Source: an uncultured Balneolaceae bacterium (GTDB lineage: Bacteria > Bacteroidota > Rhodothermia > Balneolales > Balneolaceae). From it: 7,520 nt of DNA. Made by a program: the position numbers and the translations under genes. The notes beneath the pieces were generated by a model, which had not been told where the DNA came from, made no database searches, and worked only from the letters and a program-made list of their open reading frames with translations. The stretch is from positions 1 to 7,520 of the forward strand of contig CALKWT010000171.1 of the NCBI GenBank assembly GCA_938003885.1, read 5' to 3'. Positions 1 through 5,743 of this stretch are shown here, one piece after another; the first letter of the stretch is position 1; each line of letters begins with the position of its first letter.

Positions 1-169
1 GCCGGAATAGCAGCTTAATCGCCTCCCGGACGGTCCCCCTGCTTACCTGAAACCGTTTGACCAATTCCGTGTCACTCGGAAAAAGGGAGTACTCCTCGTA
101 TGTACCATTTTCAATTTCCTGTAATAGTTCTTCATAAATTTTATAATATTTAGGAACAGGTTTTTCCAA
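1..169 (-). CDS. GntR-family transcriptional regulator, N-terminal part (runs off left edge)
   Basis: Reading the minus strand from 169 gives an open frame of 56 codons that continues past the window edge. It contains a typical GntR winged-helix N-terminus: a KYYKIYEELLQEIENG helix, then LFPSDTELVKRFQVSRGTVREAIKLL, in which the SRGTVREAI recognition helix is diagnostic of the family. The start is probably TTG at 167-169, because an in-frame stop lies at 185-187 and no ATG or GTG falls between it and the conserved region. The upstream ATG at 196-198 is in another frame. No good Shine-Dalgarno sequence is visible. The C-terminal ligand-binding domain is off-window, so the subfamily (FadR, HutC/UTRA and so on) cannot be told. 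Lying downstream of an amino-sugar gene on the same strand, it could regulate that pathway in the manner of NagR, but this is inference from position only. Confidence is high for the family and low for the effector. Confidence 0.85.
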   Translation of the reverse strand, partial: MEKPVPKYYKIYEELLQEIENGTYEEYSLFPSDTELVKRFQVSRGTVREAIKLLFR

Positions 170-200
170 GGATATATCGTTTGATTAATGGAGATCATTT

Positions 201-214
201 TGCTGATATTAGCA
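201..214. promoter_or_regulatory. Near-palindrome upstream of the GntR gene, candidate operator
   Basis: The 14 bases TGCTGATATTAGCA form a dyad with one mismatched pair, centred about 38 bp upstream of the TTG start of the GntR gene. GntR dimers bind short palindromes of this size and often repress their own gene, so this is a reasonable autoregulatory operator candidate. It does not closely match a named GntR consensus that I can recall. The call rests on symmetry and position only. Confidence 0.25.
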
Positions 215-224
215 CACAGCATTA

Positions 225-275
225 CAAGGGAAACAGCTGAAACCGTTATTTCGTATTAATACCTCTGTTTCCTTG
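225..275. repeat. Imperfect inverted repeat in the GntR leader region
   Basis: Arms at 225-236 (CAAGGGAAACAG) and 265-275 (CTGTTTCCTTG) are reverse complements over 11 bases with one extra G in the left arm, enclosing 28 nt. The structure lies 56-106 bp upstream of the GntR start, so it could be a leader hairpin or paired operator half-sites. No T-run follows on either strand, so it is not an intrinsic terminator. Confidence 0.4.
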
Positions 276-391
276 CCCCGAAATTAATTTATATAAACAA
301 CTCCACTGTTGCTTGTAAAGCTTCTGAGTGAAACGCAGTTTAATAAATTGAAGGCTTCTAAAGGGTGTATGCGAATTTATTAGATAGGTAT

Positions 392-428
392 GGGTTTTGC
401 AATATGATTTTAAATTCATCTAAAACCC
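392..428. repeat. Two-part stem-loop in the intergenic region
   Basis: GGGTTTT (392-398) pairs with AAAACCC (422-428). Inside it, ATGA (404-407) pairs with TCAT (416-419), giving a collinear hairpin with a small asymmetric internal loop. There is no T-run on either side, so a terminator role is unlikely. Function unknown. Confidence 0.35.
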
Positions 429-730
429 TGGCAGATCTATACCCCTTTTGAAGAGAATATCTCTATTTAGCCTGCTCTTGATGACGGTTATGGTCTATCT
501 AGTGAATACAACCCAATGAAAAACCACTCCAGTCCCGAGTCTGATCGCTTCTTTCACCGGGAGCCAAAAACAACAGGCGGCCCGGGGCAGGTAAGAAAAC
601 CGGTGGGGATTGTTCTTCGTAGGTCGTTCAATATAAGTACGGTAGACGGATGATGGGGCCAACAGGGAGGTTCAGCAGGTGCCCGAGGGGAGTGTGGCTC
701 AGAGGGCAACAGTCTTAGGATGATGAATCC

Positions 731-772
731 GGTGAGAACTGTCCGTCACTGGATCCAGGTTCTTACCTTTTT
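731..772 (+). terminator. Terminator-like hairpin on the plus strand, no gene in front of it
   Basis: GGTGAGAAC (731-739) pairs with GTTCTTACC (759-767) over nine positions, one of them a G-U pair, and is followed directly by five T residues (768-772). The loop of 19 nt is long for an intrinsic terminator and includes part of the perfect palindrome CTGGATCCAG (749-758). On the minus strand the A-run comes before the stem, so it can only act for plus-strand transcription. No protein-coding gene precedes it within the window, so either an undetected RNA is transcribed from about 300-730 or this is a chance structure. Confidence 0.35.
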
Positions 773-827
773 GAGGGGAATGAACCCGGGCTGCATTGGG
801 TTTGCCCTGCAATGGGCAGAGAGAGGT

Positions 828-911
828 TGTGAGAAGAAGAGGCCCACTGGATAGAACCAGTGAATTGTTTAAAATTTAACGGCAATGAAGCCACCACTCT
901 TCTTTCTCACA
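828..911 (-). repeat. Long stem with nested hairpin just after the nagB stop
   Basis: The left arm 828-841 and right arm 897-911 are reverse complements over 14 pairs with one bulged base (TGTGAGA-AGAAGAG type sequence). Nested inside, CACTGG (845-850) and CCAGTG (857-862) form a perfect six-pair hairpin with a 6-nt loop. The structure begins 12 bases past the nagB stop at 924-926 in the direction of nagB transcription. No T-run follows, so it is not a classical intrinsic terminator. It could protect the mRNA 3' end or assist factor-dependent termination. The pairing is read directly from the sequence; the role is inferred. Confidence 0.45.
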
Positions 912-923
912 TTGTTCTTCTCT

Positions 924-2858
924 CTAAAAATGGTATCGTACAAAACCTTCAATGGCTTCGTATTCCGCGAGTCCAAGAGCATCGTATGCCTTGGCAGTCC
1001 CTCTGTTCCGATCTTCGGATCGCTGCCAGAACTCTCTGGCATCCGAACCCGGAAAGAGCGGCCGGTCTTTTTGGGATTGATGTTTGAAGATCGCCCGTCG
1101 CTTTCTTTTCAGTTCCTCAGGGCTGATCGGTACGGCCATTTCAATTTCATTCACATCCCACTCCTGCCATGCACCTCGATAGAGCCAGACCCAGCAATCT
1201 TTTGCCCAGTCGTCCTCTTTTACCACTTCAAGAGCTTTGAAGATGGCTGCCAGGCAGACGCGGTGGGTACCGTGCGGATCCGATAAGTCGCCGGCTGCAT
1301 AGATCTGGTGAGGCTTGATCTCTCGGAGCAGGCCTACTGTGATCTGGATATCCTCATCAGAGAGCGGGCTTTTCTTCACACGCCCGGTCTCATAGAACGG
1401 CATCTCCATAAAATGCATGTTTTCATCCGGCACGCCGCAATATCTCCCTCCGGCTTTGGCTTCCCCTTTTCGAATCAAGCCTTTAATCATTTTGACCTCT
1501 GGAGAGTCCACCTGGCCGGGCTGTTTGGTTTTGAGAAACTCATTCACCTTTCTGAAGAGTTTCTCCGCTTTCTGCTCTTTCATTCCGAAAGCTTCTGAAT
1601 AATCGAGGACAAAATCTGCAAAGCGGACCACGTCATCATCAAATACTGCAATATTTCCGGATGTTTGATAGGCGATATGTACTTCATGGCCGTGATCTAC
1701 CAGCCGGATAAGTGTTCCCCCCATAGAGATCACATCATCATCCGGATGCGGACTAAATATGAGCGCACGCTTTGGGAAAGGTTCCTTGCGCTCCGGACGA
1801 TTTGTGTCATCTGCGTTTGGCTTGCCGCCTGGCCAACCTGTTATGGTGTGCTGAAGTTCGTTGAAGATCTTGATATTAATAGAATAGGCCGGACCGTTTT
1901 GTGTAATGAGATCGGCCATGCCATTCTCATTGTAATCTTCATCGGTGAGTTTAAGAATCGGCTTATTCAATTTCTGGCATAACCAGACGACCGCTTTTCG
2001 GGTAAGATAATCATCCCATTCGCAGGTGGTAAGCAGCCAGGGGGTATTGACCCTCATCAATTTTTCTGAAGCTGCATCATCCAGGATGACGACGGTATCC
2101 GGATGATTCTGCAGATTGGTGGCAGGAATGTGTTCCCGTACCTCACCTTCTACTGTTTTCTTGATGATGCCCGCCTTCCCTTCTCCCCAGGCCATCAGGA
2201 AAATTCGACGAGCTTTCATGATGGTTCCAACCCCCATGGTGATGGCTCTACGGGGCACATTTTCTTCTCCGAAAAAGTCACTTGCCGCATCCTGCCGGGT
2301 CACTTTATCGAGAGTTATCAGCCTGGTTTCAGAGTCCGGCCTTGAACCTGGTTCGTTAAAACCGATATGGCCTGTCCGGCCGATTCCTAACAGCTGGATA
2401 TCGATCCCGCCTGCCTGCCGGATTTTTTCCTCATACTCCTGGCAGTAGGCTGCGATCTCACTCTCCTCCAGGGTACCATCAGGTATATGGATCTGATCTT
2501 TCGGGATATCCACAAGGTCAAAGAGGTTTTCTTTCATAAAACGGAAGTAACTCTGCAGAGAATCCGGATTCATCGGATAGTACTCATCCAGGTTAAATGT
2601 GATCACATTTTTAAAACTGAGGCCTTCTTCCTGATGAAGGCGAACAAGTTCGTCGTAGACAGCAACGGGAGTGGAGCCTGTAGCCAGTCCAAGAACGGCA
2701 TTCCTGTTCTTAGCAGCTCTCTCTTTTATTAATGTGGCTATTTCATGTGCAACCGCATTGGAGGCTTCATCACTGGTTTCATAGATAATGGTGGGTATCT
2801 TCTCGTAATAAATAGTTTTCTTGTCTGTCCCGGAAATCTTGTTTGCTATAGTGTCCAT
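924..2858 (-). CDS. nagB: Fused glucosamine-6-phosphate deaminase (NagB) and PIG-L/LmbE deacetylase-like protein
   Basis: This cytoplasmic protein of 644 residues has two domains. Residues about 20-285 match NagB, which converts glucosamine-6-phosphate to fructose-6-phosphate and ammonia: phosphate loop GLATGSTP (57-64), FNLDEYY with Asp91 (E. coli Asp72), GIGRTGHIGFNEPGS (158-172) with His164 and Glu169 (E. coli His143, Glu148), and LQNHPDTVVILD (249-260). Residues about 360-644 match the PIG-L/LmbE zinc deacetylase family, with HPDDD at 371-375 and DPHGTH at 527-532 as likely metal ligands. Ordinary NagB is about 266 residues. This long fusion is known across Bacteroidota and relatives, where it is usually annotated simply as NagB. 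Two oddities: Thr162 replaces catalytic Asp141, and Ile181 replaces E. coli Lys160 of the allosteric site. The ATG at 2856-2858 has no clear Shine-Dalgarno sequence. The gene diverges from a ROK sugar kinase, fitting amino-sugar catabolism. Activity of the second domain is unproven. Confidence 0.93.
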   Translation of the reverse strand: MDTIANKISGTDKKTIYYEKIPTIIYETSDEASNAVAHEIATLIKERAAKNRNAVLGLATGSTPVAVYDELVRLHQEEGLSFKNVITFNLDEYYPMNPDSLQSYFRFMKENLFDLVDIPKDQIHIPDGTLEESEIAAYCQEYEEKIRQAGGIDIQLLGIGRTGHIGFNEPGSRPDSETRLITLDKVTRQDAASDFFGEENVPRRAITMGVGTIMKARRIFLMAWGEGKAGIIKKTVEGEVREHIPATNLQNHPDTVVILDDAASEKLMRVNTPWLLTTCEWDDYLTRKAVVWLCQKLNKPILKLTDEDYNENGMADLITQNGPAYSINIKIFNELQHTITGWPGGKPNADDTNRPERKEPFPKRALIFSPHPDDDVISMGGTLIRLVDHGHEVHIAYQTSGNIAVFDDDVVRFADFVLDYSEAFGMKEQKAEKLFRKVNEFLKTKQPGQVDSPEVKMIKGLIRKGEAKAGGRYCGVPDENMHFMEMPFYETGRVKKSPLSDEDIQITVGLLREIKPHQIYAAGDLSDPHGTHRVCLAAIFKALEVVKEDDWAKDCWVWLYRGAWQEWDVNEIEMAVPISPEELKRKRRAIFKHQSQKDRPLFPGSDAREFWQRSEDRNRGTAKAYDALGLAEYEAIEGFVRYHF

Positions 2859-2907
2859 ATCTTAAAATGAAGTACAAGGTTGTCATTACATCGTTTAAGC
2901 AACACTA

Positions 2908-2916
2908 AATATAGCA
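2908..2916 (-). promoter_or_regulatory. Possible extended -10 element for the nagB fusion
   Basis: On the minus strand TGC-TATATT (hexamer at 2908-2913) resembles an extended -10 box and would place the transcript start near 2900, about 40 nt before the ATG. The same sequence, TATATTTA, also resembles the Bacteroidota -7 motif TAnnTTTG with one change. No good -35 or -33 box is seen at the right distance, so the call is weak. Confidence 0.25.
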
Positions 2917-2941
2917 ATTTTTTAAACACCTATGAGCAGTG

Positions 2942-2952
2942 GGAACGGTTCC
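2942..2952. promoter_or_regulatory. Perfect short dyad GGAACGGTTCC, candidate operator
   Basis: Five-base arms GGAAC and GTTCC flank a single central base in the middle of the divergent spacer, about 84 bp upstream of the nagB start and 150 bp upstream of the ROK kinase start. It lies about 29 bp upstream of the possible nagB -10 element, close to where a repressor or activator would touch polymerase. Regulator unknown. Confidence 0.3.
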
Positions 2953-3100
2953 AAAATAGGGAGTAATGACTTAAAAGCTTTTCTTTGGCCTCACGAAGTG
3001 AGATTTTAACGACAAGAGAAACGTTTAAAAGTAGATACTCCCGAAAGAGGATCCGAATTCCCTCAGGGATTGAAAATAAGTCTTTATGGAAAGGTTTGTA

Positions 3101-4090
3101 ATGGAAGTTGTGGCAGGAATTGATTTGGGAGGGACCGAAACCAAGTTCGGCCTTGTAAACAGAGAGGGCGTGCTGCTGGCATCCGGCAGCATTCCTACCC
3201 GGCCCGTATCAGATTACAGGGCGTTTTTTGATAAACTGTGCCGGACTCTGGAAAAGGAAATATCGGGATTAAAGGAAGAGGTGGTTCTTGCAGCAATCGG
3301 CATCGGAGCACCGACCGGAAATAATATAACCGGTAGGATAGAGAGAGCCGTCAATCTCGAATGGCCCGATCAAGTTCCCGTGGCTGCTATCCTCTCGGAT
3401 TGGTTCCATGTACCGGTAGTAGTTTCCAACGATGCAAATGCAGCTGCCCGGGGTGAGCTGCATTATGGGGAAGGGGTCGGCCTGCACGATCTGGTCTGTA
3501 TTACATTGGGGACCGGGCTGGGATGTGGTATTATATCCGGAGGTAGATTGCTGACAGGATCAGGCGGGCTGGCAGGGGAGCTGGGCCATGTAACTGCCAT
3601 CCCTGATGGCCGGCCATGTAGCTGCGGCCAGATGGGTTGTCTGGAAACTTATGTTTCTGCAACGGGTATCGTACGAACAGTCCGGGAGATGGATCCGATG
3701 AAACTGAAAAATTCCATCCTGGGAGATGTCGAATCTGATGGGTTAACTTCGAAAGCGATTGCAGATGCGGCTCGACAGGGGGATCACCTGGCACAGGAAG
3801 TGTTTGATTTTACCGGCAAAATCTTAGGACGCGCATTGGCCGATGTGGTGGCCCTTCTAAATCCGCAGCGGATCGTAATCACCGGAGGGGTGGTGCAGGC
3901 AGGCGATCTATTGCTTACTCCCCTCACTCATTATCTAAACCACTATCTGCTCCATATGTACAAGGGTACGGTAGATATAAAATTATCCTCCTCCATCCAC
4001 AATCAAACACAGCTGCTGGGGGCTGCTGCTTTTGCGAGGGAGAAGCTTGGAAATATCGGAGAAACGAGTGCGGACATCCTGGCGCGATAG
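3101..4090 (+). CDS. ROK-family sugar kinase (glucokinase or N-acetylglucosamine kinase type)
   Basis: The product is a cytoplasmic kinase of 329 residues that would phosphorylate a hexose or amino sugar with ATP. Counting from the upstream ATG at 3086 (334 residues), it shows the phosphate-binding motif DLGGTETKFGLV (13-24), catalytic Asp116 in SNDANAA, the LGTGLGCGI loop (141-149), the sugar-binding ELGH motif (165-168), and the ROK zinc cluster CSCGQMGC (Cys178, Cys180, Cys185 with His168). There is no N-terminal helix-turn-helix, so it is an enzyme rather than a NagC/XylR-type repressor. I prefer the ATG at 3101 because GGAAAGG stands six bases ahead of it and the protein then begins close to the conserved VAGIDLGGT strand; the ATG at 3086 has no such site. 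Divergence from the nagB fusion suggests a role in amino-sugar use, but the motifs alone do not separate glucose from N-acetylglucosamine specificity. Confidence 0.92.
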   Translation: MEVVAGIDLGGTETKFGLVNREGVLLASGSIPTRPVSDYRAFFDKLCRTLEKEISGLKEEVVLAAIGIGAPTGNNITGRIERAVNLEWPDQVPVAAILSDWFHVPVVVSNDANAAARGELHYGEGVGLHDLVCITLGTGLGCGIISGGRLLTGSGGLAGELGHVTAIPDGRPCSCGQMGCLETYVSATGIVRTVREMDPMKLKNSILGDVESDGLTSKAIADAARQGDHLAQEVFDFTGKILGRALADVVALLNPQRIVITGGVVQAGDLLLTPLTHYLNHYLLHMYKGTVDIKLSSSIHNQTQLLGAAAFAREKLGNIGETSADILAR

Positions 4091-4103
4091 GATATACGCA
4101 AGT

Positions 4104-4135
4104 GTGGTCAGATAAATTTTACGGTCTGCATCCAC
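4104..4135. terminator. Stem-loop between the convergent ROK kinase and crtI genes
   Basis: GTGG (4104-4107) and CAGA (4109-4112) pair with TCTG (4125-4128) and CCAC (4132-4135), with a small internal loop and an AT-rich 12-nt apical loop. It fills the 47-bp gap between two converging stop codons, where a bidirectional terminator is expected, but there is no proper T-run on either strand. Weak call. Confidence 0.25.
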
Positions 4136-4137
4136 TA

Positions 4138-5616
4138 TCAGCCAATTAGTTTCGCTGCAATCTTTGCCGATGAAAGTACGCCCGGGAGACCTGCACCGGG
4201 ATGGGTTCCTGCCCCCGTAAAATAGAGATTCTTCACATCCTCACTTCGGTTATGAGGACGGAACCAGGCAGACTGTGTTAAAAGCGGCTCAACTGAAAAT
4301 GCAGAGCCCTTGTAACTATTTAATGTATTTTGAAAGTGGAGCGGGTCAATGTAGTGCTCTGCAACAACATGCTGTTGAAGATCGGGAAGATAGTTCTCTT
4401 CCAGGAAGTTCATAATGGTATCTCTATACCGGGGTGCCATCTGGTTCCAGTCAATTTGGCTGCCAAGATGGGGGACGGGCGAGAGCACGTAGAAAGATTC
4501 ATGGCCCTCGGGCGCCAGAGAGGGATCGGTCAGTGTGGGCATGTGCAGATAGAGAGAGAAATCCTCTGCCAGTTTCTGTTTGTGAAAAATATCACTCAGC
4601 AACTCCTTGTAGCGCTCGCCCAGCAAGATATTATGGTGAGCCAATCCGGAATCTGAATAGCGTCTGTTGGTACCGAAGTAGATCACAAAAAGTGACATAC
4701 TGTATCGGGTACGTTCAATTTTCCGGTCGGTATATTTTCTGCGGTGTTCCTTTTTTATCAGATGTTTGTAGGTGAAAGCGACATCCGCATTGGATATAAC
4801 GATATCTGAAGAGTGCTCTGTTCCGTCGGAAAGCCTCACACCGGTAGCTTTGCCGCTCTTCACGATAATCTCTTCGACTGGAGAGTTGAGATGAAGCTCC
4901 CCTCCCTGCCCGCGAATCAGCTCCACAAGGGCATTCACCAAAGCACCGGTACCGCCCATGACGTAATGGACCCCCCACTCCCGCTCCAGATAATGGATCA
5001 TGGCGTAGATGGAGGTAGTGTCAAACGGGTTGCCGCCTACCAGCAGCGGATGAAACGAGAAGCAGCGTCGTAAAAAATCATCCTGGATAAATTGAGAAAC
5101 GTATCGGTAGACAGATTTATAACTTTGCAGTTTGAGAAGGTCCGGCGCCACTTTCAACATATCTGTAAATTTTAAGAAGGGCTGGTCTGCCAGTTCTATA
5201 AACCCTTTTTCGAAGATCACTTTGGTGCTACGAATAAACCGTTCGTATCCATCCGCATCCGAAGGGTTTCGTTTACGTATCTCCTCCAGTATGAATGCAT
5301 GGTTCCCATTATAATCGAATCGATTACCATGGGCATCGTAAATTCTGTAGAAAGGGTCGCATGGTACAAAGGTAACAGCCTCATGGCGCTGTTTTCCTGC
5401 AGCTTCGAAAAGTTCATCAAACAGAAACGGAGCGGTAATCACCGTGGGGCCGCCATCAAAGGTAAAGCCATTAATGTGGTAGGTGTAGGCCCGTCCCCCT
5501 GGCTTGTCTCTTTTTTCGAAGAGGACAACTTCATGCCCTTGCGAAAGAAGACGGGAGGCGACCGCAAGGCCACCAAAACCGGAACCGATAACAATAATTT
5601 TCTTTTTCTTACTCAT
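4138..5616 (-). CDS. crtI: CrtI-type phytoene desaturase family protein
   Basis: This FAD-dependent carotenoid desaturase of 492 residues belongs to the family that introduces double bonds into phytoene on the way to neurosporene or lycopene, working at the membrane surface. The N-terminus carries the dinucleotide-binding motif GSGFGG (11-16), an acidic residue at the end of the second strand (Glu34), and PGGRAYTY (39-46). The C-terminus has the CrtI signature with GAGTHPGAGLPG near 468-479, followed by VLSSAK. The length is normal for CrtI (about 490-510). The ATG at 5614-5616 is preferred over the in-frame GTG at 5623-5625, since MSKKKKIIVIGSG is a typical beginning. No crtB phytoene synthase or cyclase gene adjoins it, unlike many carotenoid clusters. 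A later-step desaturase such as CrtD, or another CrtI-like oxidoreductase, is therefore possible. Confidence 0.88.
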   Translation of the reverse strand: MSKKKKIIVIGSGFGGLAVASRLLSQGHEVVLFEKRDKPGGRAYTYHINGFTFDGGPTVITAPFLFDELFEAAGKQRHEAVTFVPCDPFYRIYDAHGNRFDYNGNHAFILEEIRKRNPSDADGYERFIRSTKVIFEKGFIELADQPFLKFTDMLKVAPDLLKLQSYKSVYRYVSQFIQDDFLRRCFSFHPLLVGGNPFDTTSIYAMIHYLEREWGVHYVMGGTGALVNALVELIRGQGGELHLNSPVEEIIVKSGKATGVRLSDGTEHSSDIVISNADVAFTYKHLIKKEHRRKYTDRKIERTRYSMSLFVIYFGTNRRYSDSGLAHHNILLGERYKELLSDIFHKQKLAEDFSLYLHMPTLTDPSLAPEGHESFYVLSPVPHLGSQIDWNQMAPRYRDTIMNFLEENYLPDLQQHVVAEHYIDPLHFQNTLNSYKGSAFSVEPLLTQSAWFRPHNRSEDVKNLYFTGAGTHPGAGLPGVLSSAKIAAKLIG

Positions 5617-5710
5617 GACTCTCACATGTTAAGGAAATGGCAGGGAACGTACCATGCAGATCATAAAGAAGTGCCGAAGCCGTATATTCCTGTTACCCAG
5701 AACCCATACT

Positions 5711-5732
5711 GAGGCAGGGCACCCCGGGCCTC
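5711..5732 (-). repeat. GC-rich hairpin between rlpA and crtI
   Basis: GAGGC (5711-5715) pairs with GCCTC (5728-5732), and GGG (5717-5719) can pair with CCC inside the loop. It begins 11 bases past the rlpA stop codon in the direction of transcription. On that strand the T-run precedes rather than follows the stem, so it is not a classical terminator. It may stabilise the rlpA mRNA end or reduce read-through into crtI. Confidence 0.35.
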
Positions 5733-5743
5733 AAAACAGAGAC

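Larger units (their letters stand above)
170..923. other. Intergenic stretch of about 750 bp without a convincing gene
   Basis: I checked both strands between the GntR start and the nagB stop. The only open frames are short, lack good starts and resemble no family I know. One minus-strand frame of roughly 70 codons in about 500-680 has no ATG start. What the stretch does hold is several inverted repeats (225-275, 392-428, 731-767 and 828-911), a plus-strand terminator-like hairpin, and an AT-rich left third that turns GC-richer from about 530. No tRNA, tmRNA, RNase P RNA or SRP RNA core motif was recognised. The region may be a decayed gene, a structured RNA, or simply a long spacer. Confidence 0.5.
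2859..3100. promoter_or_regulatory. Divergent control region between nagB fusion and ROK kinase
   Basis: About 240 bp serve both divergent genes. Visible dyads are GGAAC-G-GTTCC (2942-2952), CTCAC-GAA-GTGAG (2990-3002), AAACGTTT (3019-3026) and TCCCT-C-AGGGA (3059-3069). An 8-bp pair, GTCATTAC (2882-2889) and GTAATGAC (2963-2970), faces inward across 73 bp. The heptamer CGTTTAA occurs at 2892-2898 and 3022-3028. Such a density of short symmetry elements fits shared regulation of the two genes. None of the dyads matches a named operator well enough to assign the regulator. Confidence 0.45.

Noticed and set aside
496..580. Minus-strand words CCGGTGAAAG and GGGACTGG, also reminiscent of a cobalamin aptamer
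   Set aside because: Only isolated short words match; spacing and the closing stems do not, and the next minus-strand gene is a GntR regulator more than 300 bp away.
500..680. Minus-strand open frame of about 70 codons
   Set aside because: No ATG start, no Shine-Dalgarno sequence, and a composition rich in Arg, Pro, Trp and Cys that looks like translated non-coding DNA.
660..756. Cobalamin-riboswitch-like words on the plus strand (GGTGCCC, then AATCCGGTGA and CTGTCC with CACTG)
   Set aside because: Some words resemble the cobalamin aptamer core, but the returning half of the stem after GGTGA is missing, no B12-box (a GCCAGGAGACCTGCC-like word) follows, and no transporter or B12 gene lies downstream. 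A covariance-model search would settle it.
885..1602. Several plus-strand open frames opposite the nagB fusion
   Set aside because: They lie antisense to a strongly supported coding gene, lack family motifs, and are what a GC-containing coding strand produces by chance.
4330..5712. Plus-strand open frames opposite crtI, the longest reaching 137 codons
   Set aside because: They are shadows of the crtI coding frame without recognisable motifs or start signals.
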